Assembly: GCF_920984735.1 (NCBI RefSeq)
Contig: NZ_CAKLBU010000015.1
Location: 1-64,000 of the forward strand
DNA length: 64,000 nucleotides
Source: Pedobacter sp. Leaf250
GTDB lineage: Bacteria > Bacteroidota > Bacteroidia > Sphingobacteriales > Sphingobacteriaceae
Direction: 5' to 3'
The position numbers and the translations under genes were made by a program. The notes beneath the pieces are model-generated. The model saw only the letters and a list, made by a program, of their open reading frames with translations. It was not told the DNA's origin and ran no database searches. This document shows, piece after piece, positions 18,744 to 28,645 of this stretch (position 1 is its first letter; every line of letters starts with the position of its first letter).

Positions 18744-18834
18744 AGATGAAAATGTAAAATGTTGAAGTATGGTGCTTAATGTCTTAGTTAAACTGGAATT
18801 CAAGTTCCACCTTCCATACTACATTTTCCATCTT
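18744..18834. repeat. imperfect inverted repeat between M20 and unknown gene
   Basis: The left arm (GATGAAAATGTA ... GTATGG, 18744-18772) is matched by the right arm CCATACTACATTTTCCATC (about 18813-18831) with one insertion. It occupies the intergenic space between two minus-strand genes. It resembles the other periodic inverted repeats in the window in layout but not in sequence. Confidence 0.5.
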
Positions 18835-18837
18835 TCT

Positions 18838-20022
18838 TTAGTTTCCGAGCTGTTTTAGCGCAATGTAGGCCATTAATCCGGTAGAAATTTTTAGTGCATC
18901 TTCATCAATATCAAATTTTGGGGTATGCACTGAATATTGCGTGTCTTTTGCTGCATTCCCAGTACCTAATCGATAAAAACAAGCATCTGTTACTTGCGAG
19001 TAGAAAGAAAAATCTTCTGCAGCCATCCAAATATCCAGATCGATTACATTTTCCTTGCCTAAAAATTCTTCGGCAAATGATCGGGCATTAGCTGTTAATT
19101 GTTCTTCGTTAATCAAGAAAGGATAACCTTTGTGAATATCGAAATCGCAACTTCCGCCCATAGCTTCGGCTATACCTTCGGCCATTTTTTTCATGCGTTT
19201 ATGTGCTTCGGCTCTCCAGTCTTCATCTAAAGTCCTGAATGTACCTTCAATCTTCACTTCGTTTGGAATGATATTGGTTGCACCGTTCGCCGTTACTTTA
19301 CCAAACGATAAAACAGATGGTAAACGTGGATCGGCATTACGGGATACGATTTGCTGTAAGGCAATAATAATATGTGAAGCAATTAAAACAGGATCTATAT
19401 TTTGATGCGGTTGTGCACCATGACCACCTTTCCCGGTTACTGTAACGTATAATTCATCGGTTGAGGCCATATAAATCCCTGAACGAAAACCTACTTTTCC
19501 TGATTCAATTAATGGCATTACATGCTGGCCAACAATATAATTTGGTTTTGGATTTTCGAGCACACCTTCCTTAATCATAATACTTGCACCACCTGGAAGC
19601 AACTCTTCAGCAGGCTGAAAAATCAGTTTAATTGTTCCACCAAATTCATCTCTTAATTGATTTAAAATGTATGCAGAACCTAAAAGTGAAGAAGTGTGGA
19701 CATCATGACCACAAGCATGCATCACGCCGGGATTTTTGGAAACGTAGGGTTTATCATTGGCTTCTAAAATCGGCAAAGCATCCATATCAGCACGTAAAGC
19801 AATTACTTTATCAGATGGCAAATTTCCTTTGATTAGGCCTACAACACCAGTGTTTGCACAGTCGGTAAATTCTATTCCCCAACTCGCTAGTTTATCCTTT
19901 ACAAATTTTGAAGTTTCGAATTCTTTAAATGATAATTCAGGATTAGCGTGAATATGTTGACGGTAGCCTACTACATCGTTAAAAATAGTAGCAGCCAGTT
20001 CTTGAATTTTATCTTTGATCAT
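18838..20022 (-). CDS. M20 family N-acyl-amino-acid amidohydrolase (cytoplasmic)
   Basis: 394-aa zinc amidohydrolase without signal peptide. The metal site MHACGHDVHTSSLLGSA is near residue 101, QPAEELLPGG near 134-143 gives the catalytic Glu, the dimerisation domain begins around GKVGFRSG, and MAAEDFSFYS is the late metal-ligand region. It deacylates N-acyl amino acids or similar amides. Its start overlaps the stop of the upstream SPOR gene by 14 bp, so translation is probably coupled. It is a paralogue of the secreted enzyme at 2975-4279. Confidence 0.9.
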   Translation of the reverse strand: MIKDKIQELAATIFNDVVGYRQHIHANPELSFKEFETSKFVKDKLASWGIEFTDCANTGVVGLIKGNLPSDKVIALRADMDALPILEANDKPYVSKNPGVMHACGHDVHTSSLLGSAYILNQLRDEFGGTIKLIFQPAEELLPGGASIMIKEGVLENPKPNYIVGQHVMPLIESGKVGFRSGIYMASTDELYVTVTGKGGHGAQPHQNIDPVLIASHIIIALQQIVSRNADPRLPSVLSFGKVTANGATNIIPNEVKIEGTFRTLDEDWRAEAHKRMKKMAEGIAEAMGGSCDFDIHKGYPFLINEEQLTANARSFAEEFLGKENVIDLDIWMAAEDFSFYSQVTDACFYRLGTGNAAKDTQYSVHTPKFDIDEDALKISTGLMAYIALKQLGN

Positions 20023-20452
20023 CGGTAGTGGTCGTATCTAGTTGTGGAGCATTAATTTTCTCCCTAAAAATAAATAACGTTGGAAAAGCCGAACGAATCT
20101 CATTCATTAAACGTTGTGCTTCCAAACGTGTTCTGAAATCGCCAACTCTAATGTAATAGTTTGGCTCTTTGTATATAAGGTAGGTATTAAATTTTGGATA
20201 AAGACTTTTGAATCGGGCTTGTTGATTAAACACTTCTCTACGATCGGAACCATAAAAAACCTGAACCCGATAGCCATAAGACGAAACGATGGGCTTGCCT
20301 ATTTTAACTTCTCCTGGTGCCTTGTAAACCTCAGAACGTTTTGCAATTAAGCTATCTATTAATGGATCCTTTATAACTATCACTTCTCCTCTTTGCGCAA
20401 AAGATGCTTTAAACAGTAAAAAGCTTGATATAAAAGTTATTGTTATTTTCAT
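20009..20452 (-). CDS. SPOR domain protein
   Basis: 147 aa with a signal peptide (residues 1-19, FLLFKASFAQ). A C-terminal SPOR-like repeat spans about 60-135: YGYRVQVFYGSDRREVFNQ, then YYIRVGDFRTRLEAQRLMNE. SPOR domains bind denuded peptidoglycan at division sites. Here the protein is periplasmic, without a membrane anchor. It overlaps the M20 gene by 14 bp. Confidence 0.85.
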   Translation of the reverse strand: MKITITFISSFLLFKASFAQRGEVIVIKDPLIDSLIAKRSEVYKAPGEVKIGKPIVSSYGYRVQVFYGSDRREVFNQQARFKSLYPKFNTYLIYKEPNYYIRVGDFRTRLEAQRLMNEIRSAFPTLFIFREKINAPQLDTTTTDDQR

Positions 20453-20491
20453 TTGTAATTAACCAAGAGCATTCCAAATTGTTTAGAAAGG

Positions 20492-20527
20492 AAGAATGCC
20501 GAATTCTTCGCAAAAATCGGCATTCTT
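20492..20527. terminator. hairpin between PEGA and SPOR genes
   Basis: AAGAATGCCGA (20492-20502) and TCGGCATTCTT (20517-20527) form an 11-bp stem with a 14-nt loop. The T tract after it is weak in both directions (minus strand CCTTTC), so it is a probable but not certain terminator for the PEGA gene. Confidence 0.55.
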
Positions 20528-20634
20528 TATGGGTTGTGCAAATGGTAGATTACCAATCTTTTGCCATTAGTTATATTTATAAAAAGCGAAGTCCTTTAAA
20601 ATCTGCTTATGGTGTTGAAATCTTTAATACTAAA

Positions 20635-21012
20635 TTAATTGGTTTTCTTTGGATCTAATTTAAACTCATAAACCTTCGGATCATATTTCATCATGGCACC
20701 AGTTGCTGCATCAATTGGAAATCCCAGCAATCCAATAATATTCAATACACTTACCGGATTAAATGTGGTAGTAGGCTGAAATGTTTTGGCCTCATAACCG
20801 AGTAATTTAAGGCTTACAGTTTGCCCTGTAAATCCTTTTTTTAAGGTAACATCCATCGGTGTAACTCCAACCTTAATTCCATCTACCTCAATATCAGCCG
20901 CAGGAGGATCGGTTTTAATGTTCACTGTTTGTTTTGTGCCCGTGAAAATAGTGGCGCAGCTCGAAAGCATCAACGTTGCCGAAATCGCAACAATGTTAAA
21001 AATTCTGTTCAT
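20635..21012 (-). CDS. PEGA domain lipoprotein
   Basis: 125-aa lipoprotein: lipobox MLSSC at residues 15-19, then a PEGA-type beta domain (VNIKTDPPAADIEVDGIKVG, TPMDVTLKKG) at about 30-75. A hydrophobic helix (LNIIGLLGFPIDAATGAMM) follows near 92-110; the segment after the PEGA domain is common in Bacteroidota lipoproteins of this kind. Role unknown; PEGA domains sit in surface-layer and envelope proteins. It is downstream of secA but separated from it by a terminator. Confidence 0.8.
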   Translation of the reverse strand: MNRIFNIVAISATLMLSSCATIFTGTKQTVNIKTDPPAADIEVDGIKVGVTPMDVTLKKGFTGQTVSLKLLGYEAKTFQPTTTFNPVSVLNIIGLLGFPIDAATGAMMKYDPKVYEFKLDPKKTN

Positions 21013-21078
21013 TTGTGTGTTTTTATTTGTGTGTTTTTAAATATAGGTTTAATCCTAAAAATTATAAACTAAGCGGTA

Positions 21079-21109
21079 CAAAAAAAGCCTTAACATTTGT
21101 CAAGGCTTT
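21079..21109 (-). terminator. intrinsic terminator of secA
   Basis: Minus-strand AAAGCCTT (21109-21102), a 10-nt loop, then AAGGCTTT (21091-21084) followed by TTTT. It begins 24 bp after the secA stop. Confidence 0.85.
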
Positions 21110-21133
21110 GATAATCTGTTTATTAAATTTTTA

Positions 21134-24100
21134 TTACAAATTCGCTCCGTGGCAGTTTTTAAATTTCTTACCACTTCCGCATGGACAAGGCTCGTTACGG
21201 CCAACAGTTGCTTCCTTACGAATAGGTTGTTGAGGAACCGCCTCACGTGTATCGCCAAATTCGACACCGGGTTGCTCTGTTCCAAACTCTTGTTTTGTAG
21301 TTTGCAATTTAGGCTGTTTTACCGGCGCTGGTGCCTCTTTTATCTCTTCAGCTTCTTGCTGAACAGGAATTCCACCTTTGTATAAGAAACTAACTACTTC
21401 TTTATTCACTGCAGTAAGCATGTTTTTGAATAAATTAAAAGCTTCCATTTTATAAATCACCAATGGATCTTTTTGCTCATAAACTGCATTTTGAACAGAC
21501 TGTTTTAAGTCATCCATTTCACGTAAATGCTCTTTCCAGCTATCATCAATTAAGGCAAGAACAATGGTTTTCTCGAATGAACGAACCACTTCTTTTCCTT
21601 TGTTATCAATGGCTTTCTTCAAATCTACAGCCACCTGAATGCCACGAATGCCATCAGTAAAAGGTACTACAATTTGTTCAATGTGCTCGCCTCTTTCTTC
21701 GTAAACCTGGGTTAAAACCGGTAACGATTGTTGAATAATGGCTTCTGATTTACGGGCATAAAATGTTTCTGCTTCTTCAAATAACCTTTCTGTTAATTGA
21801 GCCGCATTAGTTGAAGCAAAATCTTTCTCAGTAATTGTGGTATCTAAAGAGAAGTTTTTAATTACTTCCAATTTGAATCCATCGAAATTTGCCTCTTGTT
21901 TGTATTCATTTACAATATCTTCGGCAACATCATAAACCATGTTATTCATGTCTACATCCAAACGCTCACCGAACAAGGCATTTTTACGTTTAGCGTAAAT
22001 TACAGTGCGTTGTGAGTTCATCACATCATCGTACTCCAATAAACGTTTACGGATACCAAAATTGTTTTCTTCTACTTTCTTCTGAGCACGTTCAATTGAT
22101 TTGGTAATCATAGAGTGTTGAATCACTTCTCCATCTTCGATTCCCATACGCACCATAATGCTTGAGATTCTTTCAGAACCAAATAATCGCATTAAGTTAT
22201 CTTCCAATGAAACGAAGAATTGAGACGAACCCGGATCTCCCTGACGACCAGCACGACCACGTAACTGTCTATCTACACGACGAGATTCGTGACGCTCTGT
22301 ACCAACGATAGCCAAACCGCCTGCATCTTTAACACCAGCACCTAATTTAATATCCGTACCACGACCAGCCATGTTGGTGGCGATGGTAACTGTACCTGCC
22401 TGACCAGCTTCAGCAACAATATCTGCCTCTTTTTGGTGCATTTTGGCGTTCAATACATTGTGTTTAATTCCACGAAGTTTAAGCATACGGCTTAATAACT
22501 CTGAAATCTCAACCGAAGTTGTACCCACTAAAACAGGTCTTCCTGCTTCCGTTAATTTTACAATTTCGTCAGCAACGGCGTTGTATTTTTCACGCACCGT
22601 ACGGTAAACGTAATCCTGTTGATCTGACCTTGAAATGTTTCTGTTGGTTGGAATTTCAACCACATCCAATTTATAGATCGACCAGAATTCGCCCGCTTCA
22701 GTTGTTGCAGTACCCGTCATACCGCAAAGTTTGTGGTACATACGGAAGTAATTTTGCAACGTTACCGTAGCATAGGTTTGCGTAGCATCCTCAACTTTAA
22801 CGTTTTCCTTTGCTTCAATCGCCTGGTGTAATCCGTCAGAATAACGACGACCATCCATAATACGACCGGTTTGCTCATCAACAATTTTAATCTTTCCTTC
22901 GTCGATGATGTACTCAACATCAATTTCGAACAAAGTATAAGCTTTTAATAATTGATTAACGGAGTGAATACGTTCTGCTTTAACAGAATAATCACGCATT
23001 AAAGCGTCTTTTTGAACCACTTTATCCTCTAGTGGCATGTTAGATTTTTCCAAATCTGCCACTTCAGTACCTACATCAGGCAATACGAAGAAATTAGGGT
23101 CTTCTCCAGATTGCGTAATCAATTCAATACCTTTTTCGGTTAATTCAACCTGGTTGTTTTTCTCATCAATGTAGAAATACAATTCAGAATCTACCTTAGG
23201 CATGTTTTTAGATTGATCGGCCATGTAGTAGTTTTCTGTTTTTAACAGCAAACCACGAACACCGCTTTCACTTAAAAATTTGATCAGGGCTTTATTTTTT
23301 GGTAAACCACGATAAGCACGTAATAATGCTAAACCACCTTCACCTTCTTCTGTACCACTATTACCAGCATTGATTAATTTTTTAGCTTCGTTTAAAGCTG
23401 AAGATACATAAGCTTTCTGAGCATTAACCAAACGTTCGATGCGAGGTTTTAATTCATAAAATTCATGCTCATCACCACGTGGAATCGGACCTGAAATAAT
23501 TAATGGTGTACGGGCATCATCAATTAATACTGAATCGACCTCATCAACCATGGCAAAGTGTAATTTGCGCTGCACCAATTGATCTGGTGTTTGCGACATA
23601 TTGTCACGCAGGTAATCGAAACCGAACTCATTGTTTGTTCCGTAAGTGATATCCGCAGCATAAGCTCTTCTTCTTTCTTCAGAGTTCGGCTCATGTTTAT
23701 CGATACAATCTACACTAATTCCATGGAATTCGAACAATGGACCGTTCCATTCACTATCACGACGGGCAAGGTAATCATTCACCGTAACGATGTGAACACC
23801 TTGACCTGCAAGTGCATTTAAATAAGCAGGCAAAGTAGAAACTAAAGTTTTACCCTCACCTGTAGCCATTTCGGCAATTTTACCACTGTGTAAAACGATA
23901 CCACCGATTAACTGAACATCGTAATGAACCATATTCCAAACCACTTCAGTACCAGCGGCATCCCAACGGTTTGCCCATTGTGCCTTATCGCCAACAATTT
24001 TTACATTGCTTTTACGAGCAGCATAATCTCTATCAAATTGTGTTGCAGTAACTTCTAAATAATCGTTTTCACTTAAACGACGGGAAGTTTCTTTAACAAC

Positions 24101-24436
24101 AGCAAATGCTTCAGGAAGAATTTCCAAAAGCACTTTTTCCAATTCAGCGTCACGCTCTTTTCCTAAAGCATCAACCTGATCGTAAATGGCCGTTTTTTGG
24201 TGAAGATCTAAATCTTCACTTTCAGCTTCTGTTTTTAATGCGGCAATTTTGCCATCAATTTCTGTTAAAAATTCAGCAATGCGCTCTTTAAACTGAAGGG
24301 TTTTACCACGTAATTCATCATGGCTAAGCACTGAAAGTTTAGTGTATTGTTCGTTAATGGCAACAACCAGCGGCTGAATTGTTTTTATATCTCTTTCTGA
24401 TTTACTTCCGAAAATCTTCGCTAAAAATCCTAACAT
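21134..24436 (-). CDS. secA: preprotein translocase ATPase SecA
   Basis: The cytoplasmic motor that pushes unfolded preproteins through SecYEG. Visible in order: Walker [13 protein letters not shown] (about 186), [10 protein letters not shown], Walker B region [12 protein letters not shown] (about 300), the long pre-protein-binding insert, [20 protein letters not shown], and [13 protein letters not shown]. The C-terminal SEC-C zinc motif ([19 protein letters not shown], last 22 residues) binds SecB or ribosomes. 1100 aa matches Bacteroidota SecA, which carries insertions and is longer than E. coli's 901. Confidence 0.98.
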   Translation of the reverse strand: MLGFLAKIFGSKSERDIKTIQPLVVAINEQYTKLSVLSHDELRGKTLQFKERIAEFLTEIDGKIAALKTEAESEDLDLHQKTAIYDQVDALGKERDAELEKVLLEILPEAFAVVKETSRRLSENDYLEVTATQFDRDYAARKSNVKIVGDKAQWANRWDAAGTEVVWNMVHYDVQLIGGIVLHSGKIAEMATGEGKTLVSTLPAYLNALAGQGVHIVTVNDYLARRDSEWNGPLFEFHGISVDCIDKHEPNSEERRRAYAADITYGTNNEFGFDYLRDNMSQTPDQLVQRKLHFAMVDEVDSVLIDDARTPLIISGPIPRGDEHEFYELKPRIERLVNAQKAYVSSALNEAKKLINAGNSGTEEGEGGLALLRAYRGLPKNKALIKFLSESGVRGLLLKTENYYMADQSKNMPKVDSELYFYIDEKNNQVELTEKGIELITQSGEDPNFFVLPDVGTEVADLEKSNMPLEDKVVQKDALMRDYSVKAERIHSVNQLLKAYTLFEIDVEYIIDEGKIKIVDEQTGRIMDGRRYSDGLHQAIEAKENVKVEDATQTYATVTLQNYFRMYHKLCGMTGTATTEAGEFWSIYKLDVVEIPTNRNISRSDQQDYVYRTVREKYNAVADEIVKLTEAGRPVLVGTTSVEISELLSRMLKLRGIKHNVLNAKMHQKEADIVAEAGQAGTVTIATNMAGRGTDIKLGAGVKDAGGLAIVGTERHESRRVDRQLRGRAGRQGDPGSSQFFVSLEDNLMRLFGSERISSIMVRMGIEDGEVIQHSMITKSIERAQKKVEENNFGIRKRLLEYDDVMNSQRTVIYAKRKNALFGERLDVDMNNMVYDVAEDIVNEYKQEANFDGFKLEVIKNFSLDTTITEKDFASTNAAQLTERLFEEAETFYARKSEAIIQQSLPVLTQVYEERGEHIEQIVVPFTDGIRGIQVAVDLKKAIDNKGKEVVRSFEKTIVLALIDDSWKEHLREMDDLKQSVQNAVYEQKDPLVIYKMEAFNLFKNMLTAVNKEVVSFLYKGGIPVQQEAEEIKEAPAPVKQPKLQTTKQEFGTEQPGVEFGDTREAVPQQPIRKEATVGRNEPCPCGSGKKFKNCHGANL

Positions 24437-24568
24437 TATATTTTATTGTATTTATTATTTAAAAAAGGTGTATTGCAACAACCAAAACATTGGCTTGTAA
24501 TAAGTCAATTTGGCTGTTGATCATTTAAATGGGAATAAAAATCTTATAACAAGATTTATAAATTTGAA

Positions 24569-24868
24569 CTAAGGACTGTTGTTCTTTGGTTTCTTACGGA
24601 TGGTTAAATCAGCAATTAACTGATTTACGTTGACATATTTTGCCTCTTTAAGTTGAAATTGAGTTCCAATTAAAGCTAAACTGGTATACGATAATAAGTA
24701 TGGATTGCGTTCTTCGTTAAGCTGATCAGCAGCTTTCCTTGTGGCATTAATACTGATATTGTGCTCATTACAATATTCATTTAATATTCTTAACCCTTCA
24801 ACACGCTCGGCTTTTGCCAAATGCGTTAAGCTAAAAAATACTAGAGATATTGTAACGAGGTGTTTCAT
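24569..24868 (-). CDS. small secreted protein of unknown function
   Basis: 99 aa with a signal peptide (residues 1-20, LTHLAKA). The mature part is short and mostly helical (LRILNEYCNEHNIS, RKAADQLNEE, VNQLIADLTIRKK). No family recognised. It sits 132 bp upstream of secA on the same strand. A leader plus start codon context and typical codon use support it as a real gene. Confidence 0.65.
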   Translation of the reverse strand: MKHLVTISLVFFSLTHLAKAERVEGLRILNEYCNEHNISINATRKAADQLNEERNPYLLSYTSLALIGTQFQLKEAKYVNVNQLIADLTIRKKPKNNSP

Positions 24869-25095
24869 TAATTTGCGGCAAAGCTATGTTTAATCTTTTA
24901 TAAAAAGAAATTACACCTCCTCAAAAAGTGTACCTCAAAGTTTTAATGTCAGGCTAACCTTATTATTAATTGCATATAGGTGTAGAATAATCAGATTAAT
25001 TTATTTAACGATACAAAACTGCCTTACATCGTCACATAGCTGTTACTTATTGCTTTGCTTATTACTTTTAATTAACGAAGCAAAACAGTGTAATC

Positions 25096-25824
25096 ATGGA
25101 AAGAAAAAATTTCATCAGGAGTTTAATGATTGGGGCAATCTCCATTCCTGTTATTATCGAAGCCTGCAAAAAAAGTGGAGTAACCGATGATTCAGTATCT
25201 GGATCTGGCACAGCCGGCTCTACAACCAGCACCAATGGAACCTGTACGGTTGCACCAACTGAAACAGAGGGTCCGTTCCCAACAAAAAGTCCATCATCTT
25301 ATGTTCGAAGCGATATTACCGATGGGCGGACAGGATATAAATTAGCGGCCAAAATTACAATAGGCAATATAAATAACAGCTGTGCGGCATTGGCAGGCGC
25401 AATTGTTGATATCTGGCACTGCGATGCTGATGGTAATTATTCGGAATATGGTGGCAGCGGAATGCAATCTACCAATTACCAGTCTGTTCACTTTTTACGT
25501 GGCCGCCAAATTACCGATGCAAATGGTTTGGTAACCTTTACTTCAATTTTCCCAGGTTGGTATAGCGGAAGAGCAACGCATATCCATGTGCATGTGTACA
25601 GCGCCAGCGGAACTTCATTAAGTGTAACGCAAATTGCTTTCCCTGAAGGATCAGGAAGTTCGGTTGCGCTTGTTAACGGATACAGCAAAGGCTTGAATGG
25701 TTATACCTATAACAATGCCGACAATGTTTTTAGCGATGATAAAACTGGTATTGAGATTGCAGCTGTTTCAGGAACGTTGGCAGCAGGTTTCGACCTTACT
25801 TTTAAAGTGAATGTAAGAGCATAA
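25096..25824 (+). CDS. exported intradiol ring-cleavage dioxygenase-like protein
   Basis: 242 aa. Residues 1-30 look like a lipoprotein or Tat-like leader (RKNFIRSLMIGAISIPVIIEAC), then a Ser/Gly/Thr linker. The dioxygenase core starts near 50 (TEGPF). Iron-ligand motifs of intradiol (catechol-type) dioxygenases are present: DIWHCDADGNYSEY with the first Tyr (about 117), the RGRQ segment, PGWYSGRATHIHVHV with the second Tyr and both His (about 155-165), and IAFPEG. These enzymes cut aromatic diols between the hydroxyls. Export is unusual compared with cytoplasmic catechol pathways, and no pathway genes are nearby. Confidence 0.85.
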   Translation: MERKNFIRSLMIGAISIPVIIEACKKSGVTDDSVSGSGTAGSTTSTNGTCTVAPTETEGPFPTKSPSSYVRSDITDGRTGYKLAAKITIGNINNSCAALAGAIVDIWHCDADGNYSEYGGSGMQSTNYQSVHFLRGRQITDANGLVTFTSIFPGWYSGRATHIHVHVYSASGTSLSVTQIAFPEGSGSSVALVNGYSKGLNGYTYNNADNVFSDDKTGIEIAAVSGTLAAGFDLTFKVNVRA

Positions 25825-25850
25825 ATGATAATCTATTTTTTATTTTATCC

Positions 25851-25880
25851 AAGACGTTAGGAAATACTAGCGTCTTTTTT
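25851..25880 (+). terminator. intrinsic terminator after the dioxygenase gene
   Basis: AAGACGTTAG (25851-25860), GAAATA loop, CTAGCGTCTT (25867-25876; one G-U pair), followed by TTTT. Confidence 0.8.
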
Positions 25881-25891
25881 AATTTTATACC

Positions 25892-26398
25892 ATGCCGAAG
25901 AAAGTAATTACGATATGCTACCGAAAAATAATTGATGATTCAAATTTAAATTATTGGGATAAGTTTGTTCATGAAGACAGCTTTTTGGAATTTAAAATGC
26001 AGTCTCAATTTTACAACCAAGAAGAAAAGTACACTACTTTTGCAGAAATTATGTTGAATGTACCTGATGCAGACAAATTGCATTTTTTAGTAAGCGCCGC
26101 TATTACAGGTTACTTGCGGCAGCTTAACGGCATTATTCCTGACATTTTGGATAATCTCGGAAGGCGCTTTCTTACCTTCGAAAACTTTAAATTCGAAATT
26201 ATCAATTCCGACATCAATAACATCGAGAAGCATAAAATTGCCATCAACTTTTTTTCAAAACCAATGATTTGGCATGATAGCATCAATGATTTTTTATTGG
26301 TTTCGCAACAACACGAAGTTGATGAAGATGAAGTTTTCACCAATTTATTTCAGTTACCACCTTTTGTAAGTATCCATTCAATTAAAAAATCGACCTAA
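25892..26398 (+). CDS. protein of unknown function
   Basis: 168-aa soluble protein, no leader or membrane segment. Mixed alpha/beta composition with many aromatic and charged residues (YWDKFVHEDSFLEFKM, ITGYLRQLNGIIPDILDNLG). No family recognised. Only 1 bp separates its stop from the next ATG, so it is co-translated with the cupin/pirin-like protein and may share a pathway with it. Confidence 0.75.
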   Translation: MPKKVITICYRKIIDDSNLNYWDKFVHEDSFLEFKMQSQFYNQEEKYTTFAEIMLNVPDADKLHFLVSAAITGYLRQLNGIIPDILDNLGRRFLTFENFKFEIINSDINNIEKHKIAINFFSKPMIWHDSINDFLLVSQQHEVDEDEVFTNLFQLPPFVSIHSIKKST

Positions 26399-26399
26399 A

Positions 26400-27089
26400 A
26401 TGGATTTAACACCTGGAAAAATATTTTTGGCAGATCAACGTGGATTAGCAGAAACTGCTACATTAAGACGTTACAGCACCTTTAACTTCGAGAAATATAA
26501 CAGCGAGCACAAACAGCCATCAGGAGAATTATTTCTTTGTAATGATGAATCCATCGCTGGAGGAAAATTGATATTTTTTCTATCAAAGGCCGATTCTTAC
26601 CAAATATTTTTCCCTGTTACCGGAGGTTTGGATATTGTTCAAGGGGGAAAGGAATTCGCTGTTGATACAGGGAAAATACAAGTGCTTAACTTAGGTAAAG
26701 GTGAAGTTTTAGAAATTAGTAATCCTTACCCAAATGATGTAATTAACTACATTCAAATTGGAATTACTACCGATATGTTTTTGCTTAGGGCAAGTGAAAT
26801 GCTTTTCAATTTTAATTTTGAAAATAATCAAAACCAATTAATTGAAATTATTTCAAATCCTAAACTGCCATTTAAATTAAGCGCAGGTATTTTCGCTGGT
26901 CGCGGGGAGGCAATCTATACCATGAAAAACCCCGATTTGAAGTTCTTTTGTTTTGTTATCGATGGCGCCTTTGAGGTTGAGGGAAGATTGTTGCATGCTC
27001 GGGATGGATTGGCGTTATGGGATTTAGAAAAAGTTGAAATCGAGGCTTTGAGTAACAACGCGATTATTTTGGTATTGGAACATTTTTAA
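26400..27089 (+). CDS. pirin-like / bicupin family protein
   Basis: 229 aa. The start TPGKIFLADQRGLAETATLRR matches the DQRG-type N-terminus of YhhW/pirin-like proteins of Bacteroidota, and two beta-rich halves (about 60-120 and 155-225) fit a bicupin. The usual pirin metal motif with clustered His is not evident, so an enzymatic quercetinase activity is doubtful. It is downstream of and 1 bp from the unknown gene at 25892. Medium certainty for family, low for function. Confidence 0.65.
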   Translation: MDLTPGKIFLADQRGLAETATLRRYSTFNFEKYNSEHKQPSGELFLCNDESIAGGKLIFFLSKADSYQIFFPVTGGLDIVQGGKEFAVDTGKIQVLNLGKGEVLEISNPYPNDVINYIQIGITTDMFLLRASEMLFNFNFENNQNQLIEIISNPKLPFKLSAGIFAGRGEAIYTMKNPDLKFFCFVIDGAFEVEGRLLHARDGLALWDLEKVEIEALSNNAIILVLEHF

Positions 27090-27547
27090 TTTTTCAAAGC
27101 CGCTTCTTGGTTAAAGACTTACCATTATTAACATATTACAACAAAGTCGCATTGCTATTAATACGCTTGTTAGAAACGAGCGTAAGCGTGAAAAGATTGC
27201 AAGCAAGCAAATTTTGCAAAAGATTTCCTTGGCGTTGACTTCAGTCAATAGAAGGATAAACAGTTTAATGCACTGGGTTTTGCCTTAGGGATTGTAAGGG
27301 TTCAGTACCAATTTTTCATTGGTACAGCAGCGAAGCGAAGCCCTGAAAAGCCCGACCCTTTCCCGATTTTTCATCGGGATTAGGGGAACGCCCAAATTAC
27401 TTGGCAATTTTTAGCTGGTAGTTTGCATTTTTAACTTTTCACTTTAAACTTTTAACTTTTAACTTCCATCTCTACCCAAATATGACATCACGCTTAAATT
27501 AATGCAAATCGAAACTTTTATCTTCGATAAATCGTTAATACAAGCAC
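27090..27547. other. 458-bp intergenic region with a multi-hairpin block
   Basis: No credible gene. Between 27283 and 27385 lie several hairpins: CCTTA/TAAGG (27283-27299), GTACCAAT-ttttc-ATTGGTAC (27305-27325), and CCCGAT-ttttc-ATCGGG (27362-27378) enclosed by CCCT/AGGG. TTCAG (27301-27305) can also pair with CTGAA (27343-27347). Two hairpins share an identical TTTTC loop. Upstream (27170-27240) is a purine-rich stretch with AAGCAAGCAAATTTTGCAA. From memory, similar CCCTGAAAAGCCCGACC-bearing blocks recur between genes of related genomes; that is not verifiable here. It could be a dispersed repeat or a structured RNA. Confidence 0.5.
27430..27472 (-). repeat. one-armed GTT-phased repeat upstream of the VWA gene
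   Basis: On the minus strand: GAAGTTA AAAGTTA AAAGTTT AAAGTGA AAAGTTA, i.e. five 7-nt units with the GT(T/G) core in the same phase. No obvious complementary arm is close by. Confidence 0.55.
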
Positions 27548-28645
27548 ATGAGAGGTTTTCGTTTTTCTGATTATAAGCCTGGCGATACGCCAAAGGGTGG
27601 GTTTGATGAGTTGCTTAAGTTATTTAGCGAATTGCTAAATTATACAGCAGGAGATGCGGCAGAGGCATTAAGTTGGTTAAACGAGCTCGACAAACAATAT
27701 AAATTAACCAATAATGATTACGGCATTGGAAATTTTATCGATGACCTGAAAGATAAGGGTTACCTGACTGAAGATAATCAATCGGGAGAATTTAAAATTA
27801 CGGCCAAAACTGAACAAACCATTCGTAAATCGGCTTTGGATGAAATTTTCGGGAAGCTGAAAAAATCAGGACGCGGAAATCATAACAGCAATCAATCGGG
27901 CATTGGCGAAGAGAAAAATGCTGATCGTAGGGAATATAATTTCGGCGATAGCCTGGATCAGATCGACATGACGGCATCCATTCAAAATGCACAGATTAAT
28001 CATGGCATTAATGATTTTACGTTAACAGATAGAGATTTGGAAGTGGAAGAAAAGGATTTTAAAACCTTAACTTCAACTGTACTGATGATTGATATTTCGC
28101 ACTCGATGATTCTATATGGCGAAGACCGAATTACTCCTGCCAAAAAAGTGGCAATGGCATTAGCAGAACTTATTAAAACAAAATATCCTAAAGATACTTT
28201 AGACATTGTGGTGTTTGGAAATGATGCCTGGCCGATTACCGTGAAAGATTTGCCGTATTTGCAAGTTGGCCCGTACCATACCAATACGTTTGCTGGCCTG
28301 GAGTTGGCTACGGATCTGCTTCGTCGCCGCAAAACGCATAACAAGCAGATTTTTATGATTACAGATGGAAAACCAACCTGTTTGAAAGAAAATGGCAAGT
28401 ATTACAAAAACAGTATGGGTTTGGATAGAAAGGTGATTAACAAAACCTTAAATATGGCCGCTCAATGCAAGCGGTTAAAAATCCCCATTACTACATTTAT
28501 GATTGCCAAAGATCCTTACCTGCAACAATTTGTTCGTCAGTTTACAGAAATAAATGGCGGAAGGGCTTTTTACAGCTCACTAAATGGATTGGGTGAATAC
28601 ATTTTTGAAGATTACATTAAAAATAGAAGAAAAACGGTTAAATAA
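27548..28645 (+). CDS. von Willebrand factor type A (VWA) domain protein
   Basis: 365 aa, no signal peptide. The N-terminal part (1-160) is helical and charged (ELLNYTAGDAAEALSWLNEL). The VWA domain covers about 178-350 with an intact MIDAS: MIDISHSM (near 182-189), the Thr in YHTNTFAGLELA (near 243), and MITDGKP (near 274). The gene directly precedes a MoxR-type AAA ATPase, a pairing known for metal-insertion or complex-assembly chaperones (BchI/BchD, MoxR/VWA, RavA/ViaA). The client is unknown. Confidence 0.88.
   Translation: MRGFRFSDYKPGDTPKGGFDELLKLFSELLNYTAGDAAEALSWLNELDKQYKLTNNDYGIGNFIDDLKDKGYLTEDNQSGEFKITAKTEQTIRKSALDEIFGKLKKSGRGNHNSNQSGIGEEKNADRREYNFGDSLDQIDMTASIQNAQINHGINDFTLTDRDLEVEEKDFKTLTSTVLMIDISHSMILYGEDRITPAKKVAMALAELIKTKYPKDTLDIVVFGNDAWPITVKDLPYLQVGPYHTNTFAGLELATDLLRRRKTHNKQIFMITDGKPTCLKENGKYYKNSMGLDRKVINKTLNMAAQCKRLKIPITTFMIAKDPYLQQFVRQFTEINGGRAFYSSLNGLGEYIFEDYIKNRRKTVK

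Noticed and set aside
20440..20658. 72-codon plus-strand frame
   Set aside because: It spans the SPOR gene start, a hairpin and the PEGA gene end; no support.
21149..24291. Several plus-strand frames inside secA
   Set aside because: They are antisense shadows of a conserved gene, with no starts, leaders or domains.
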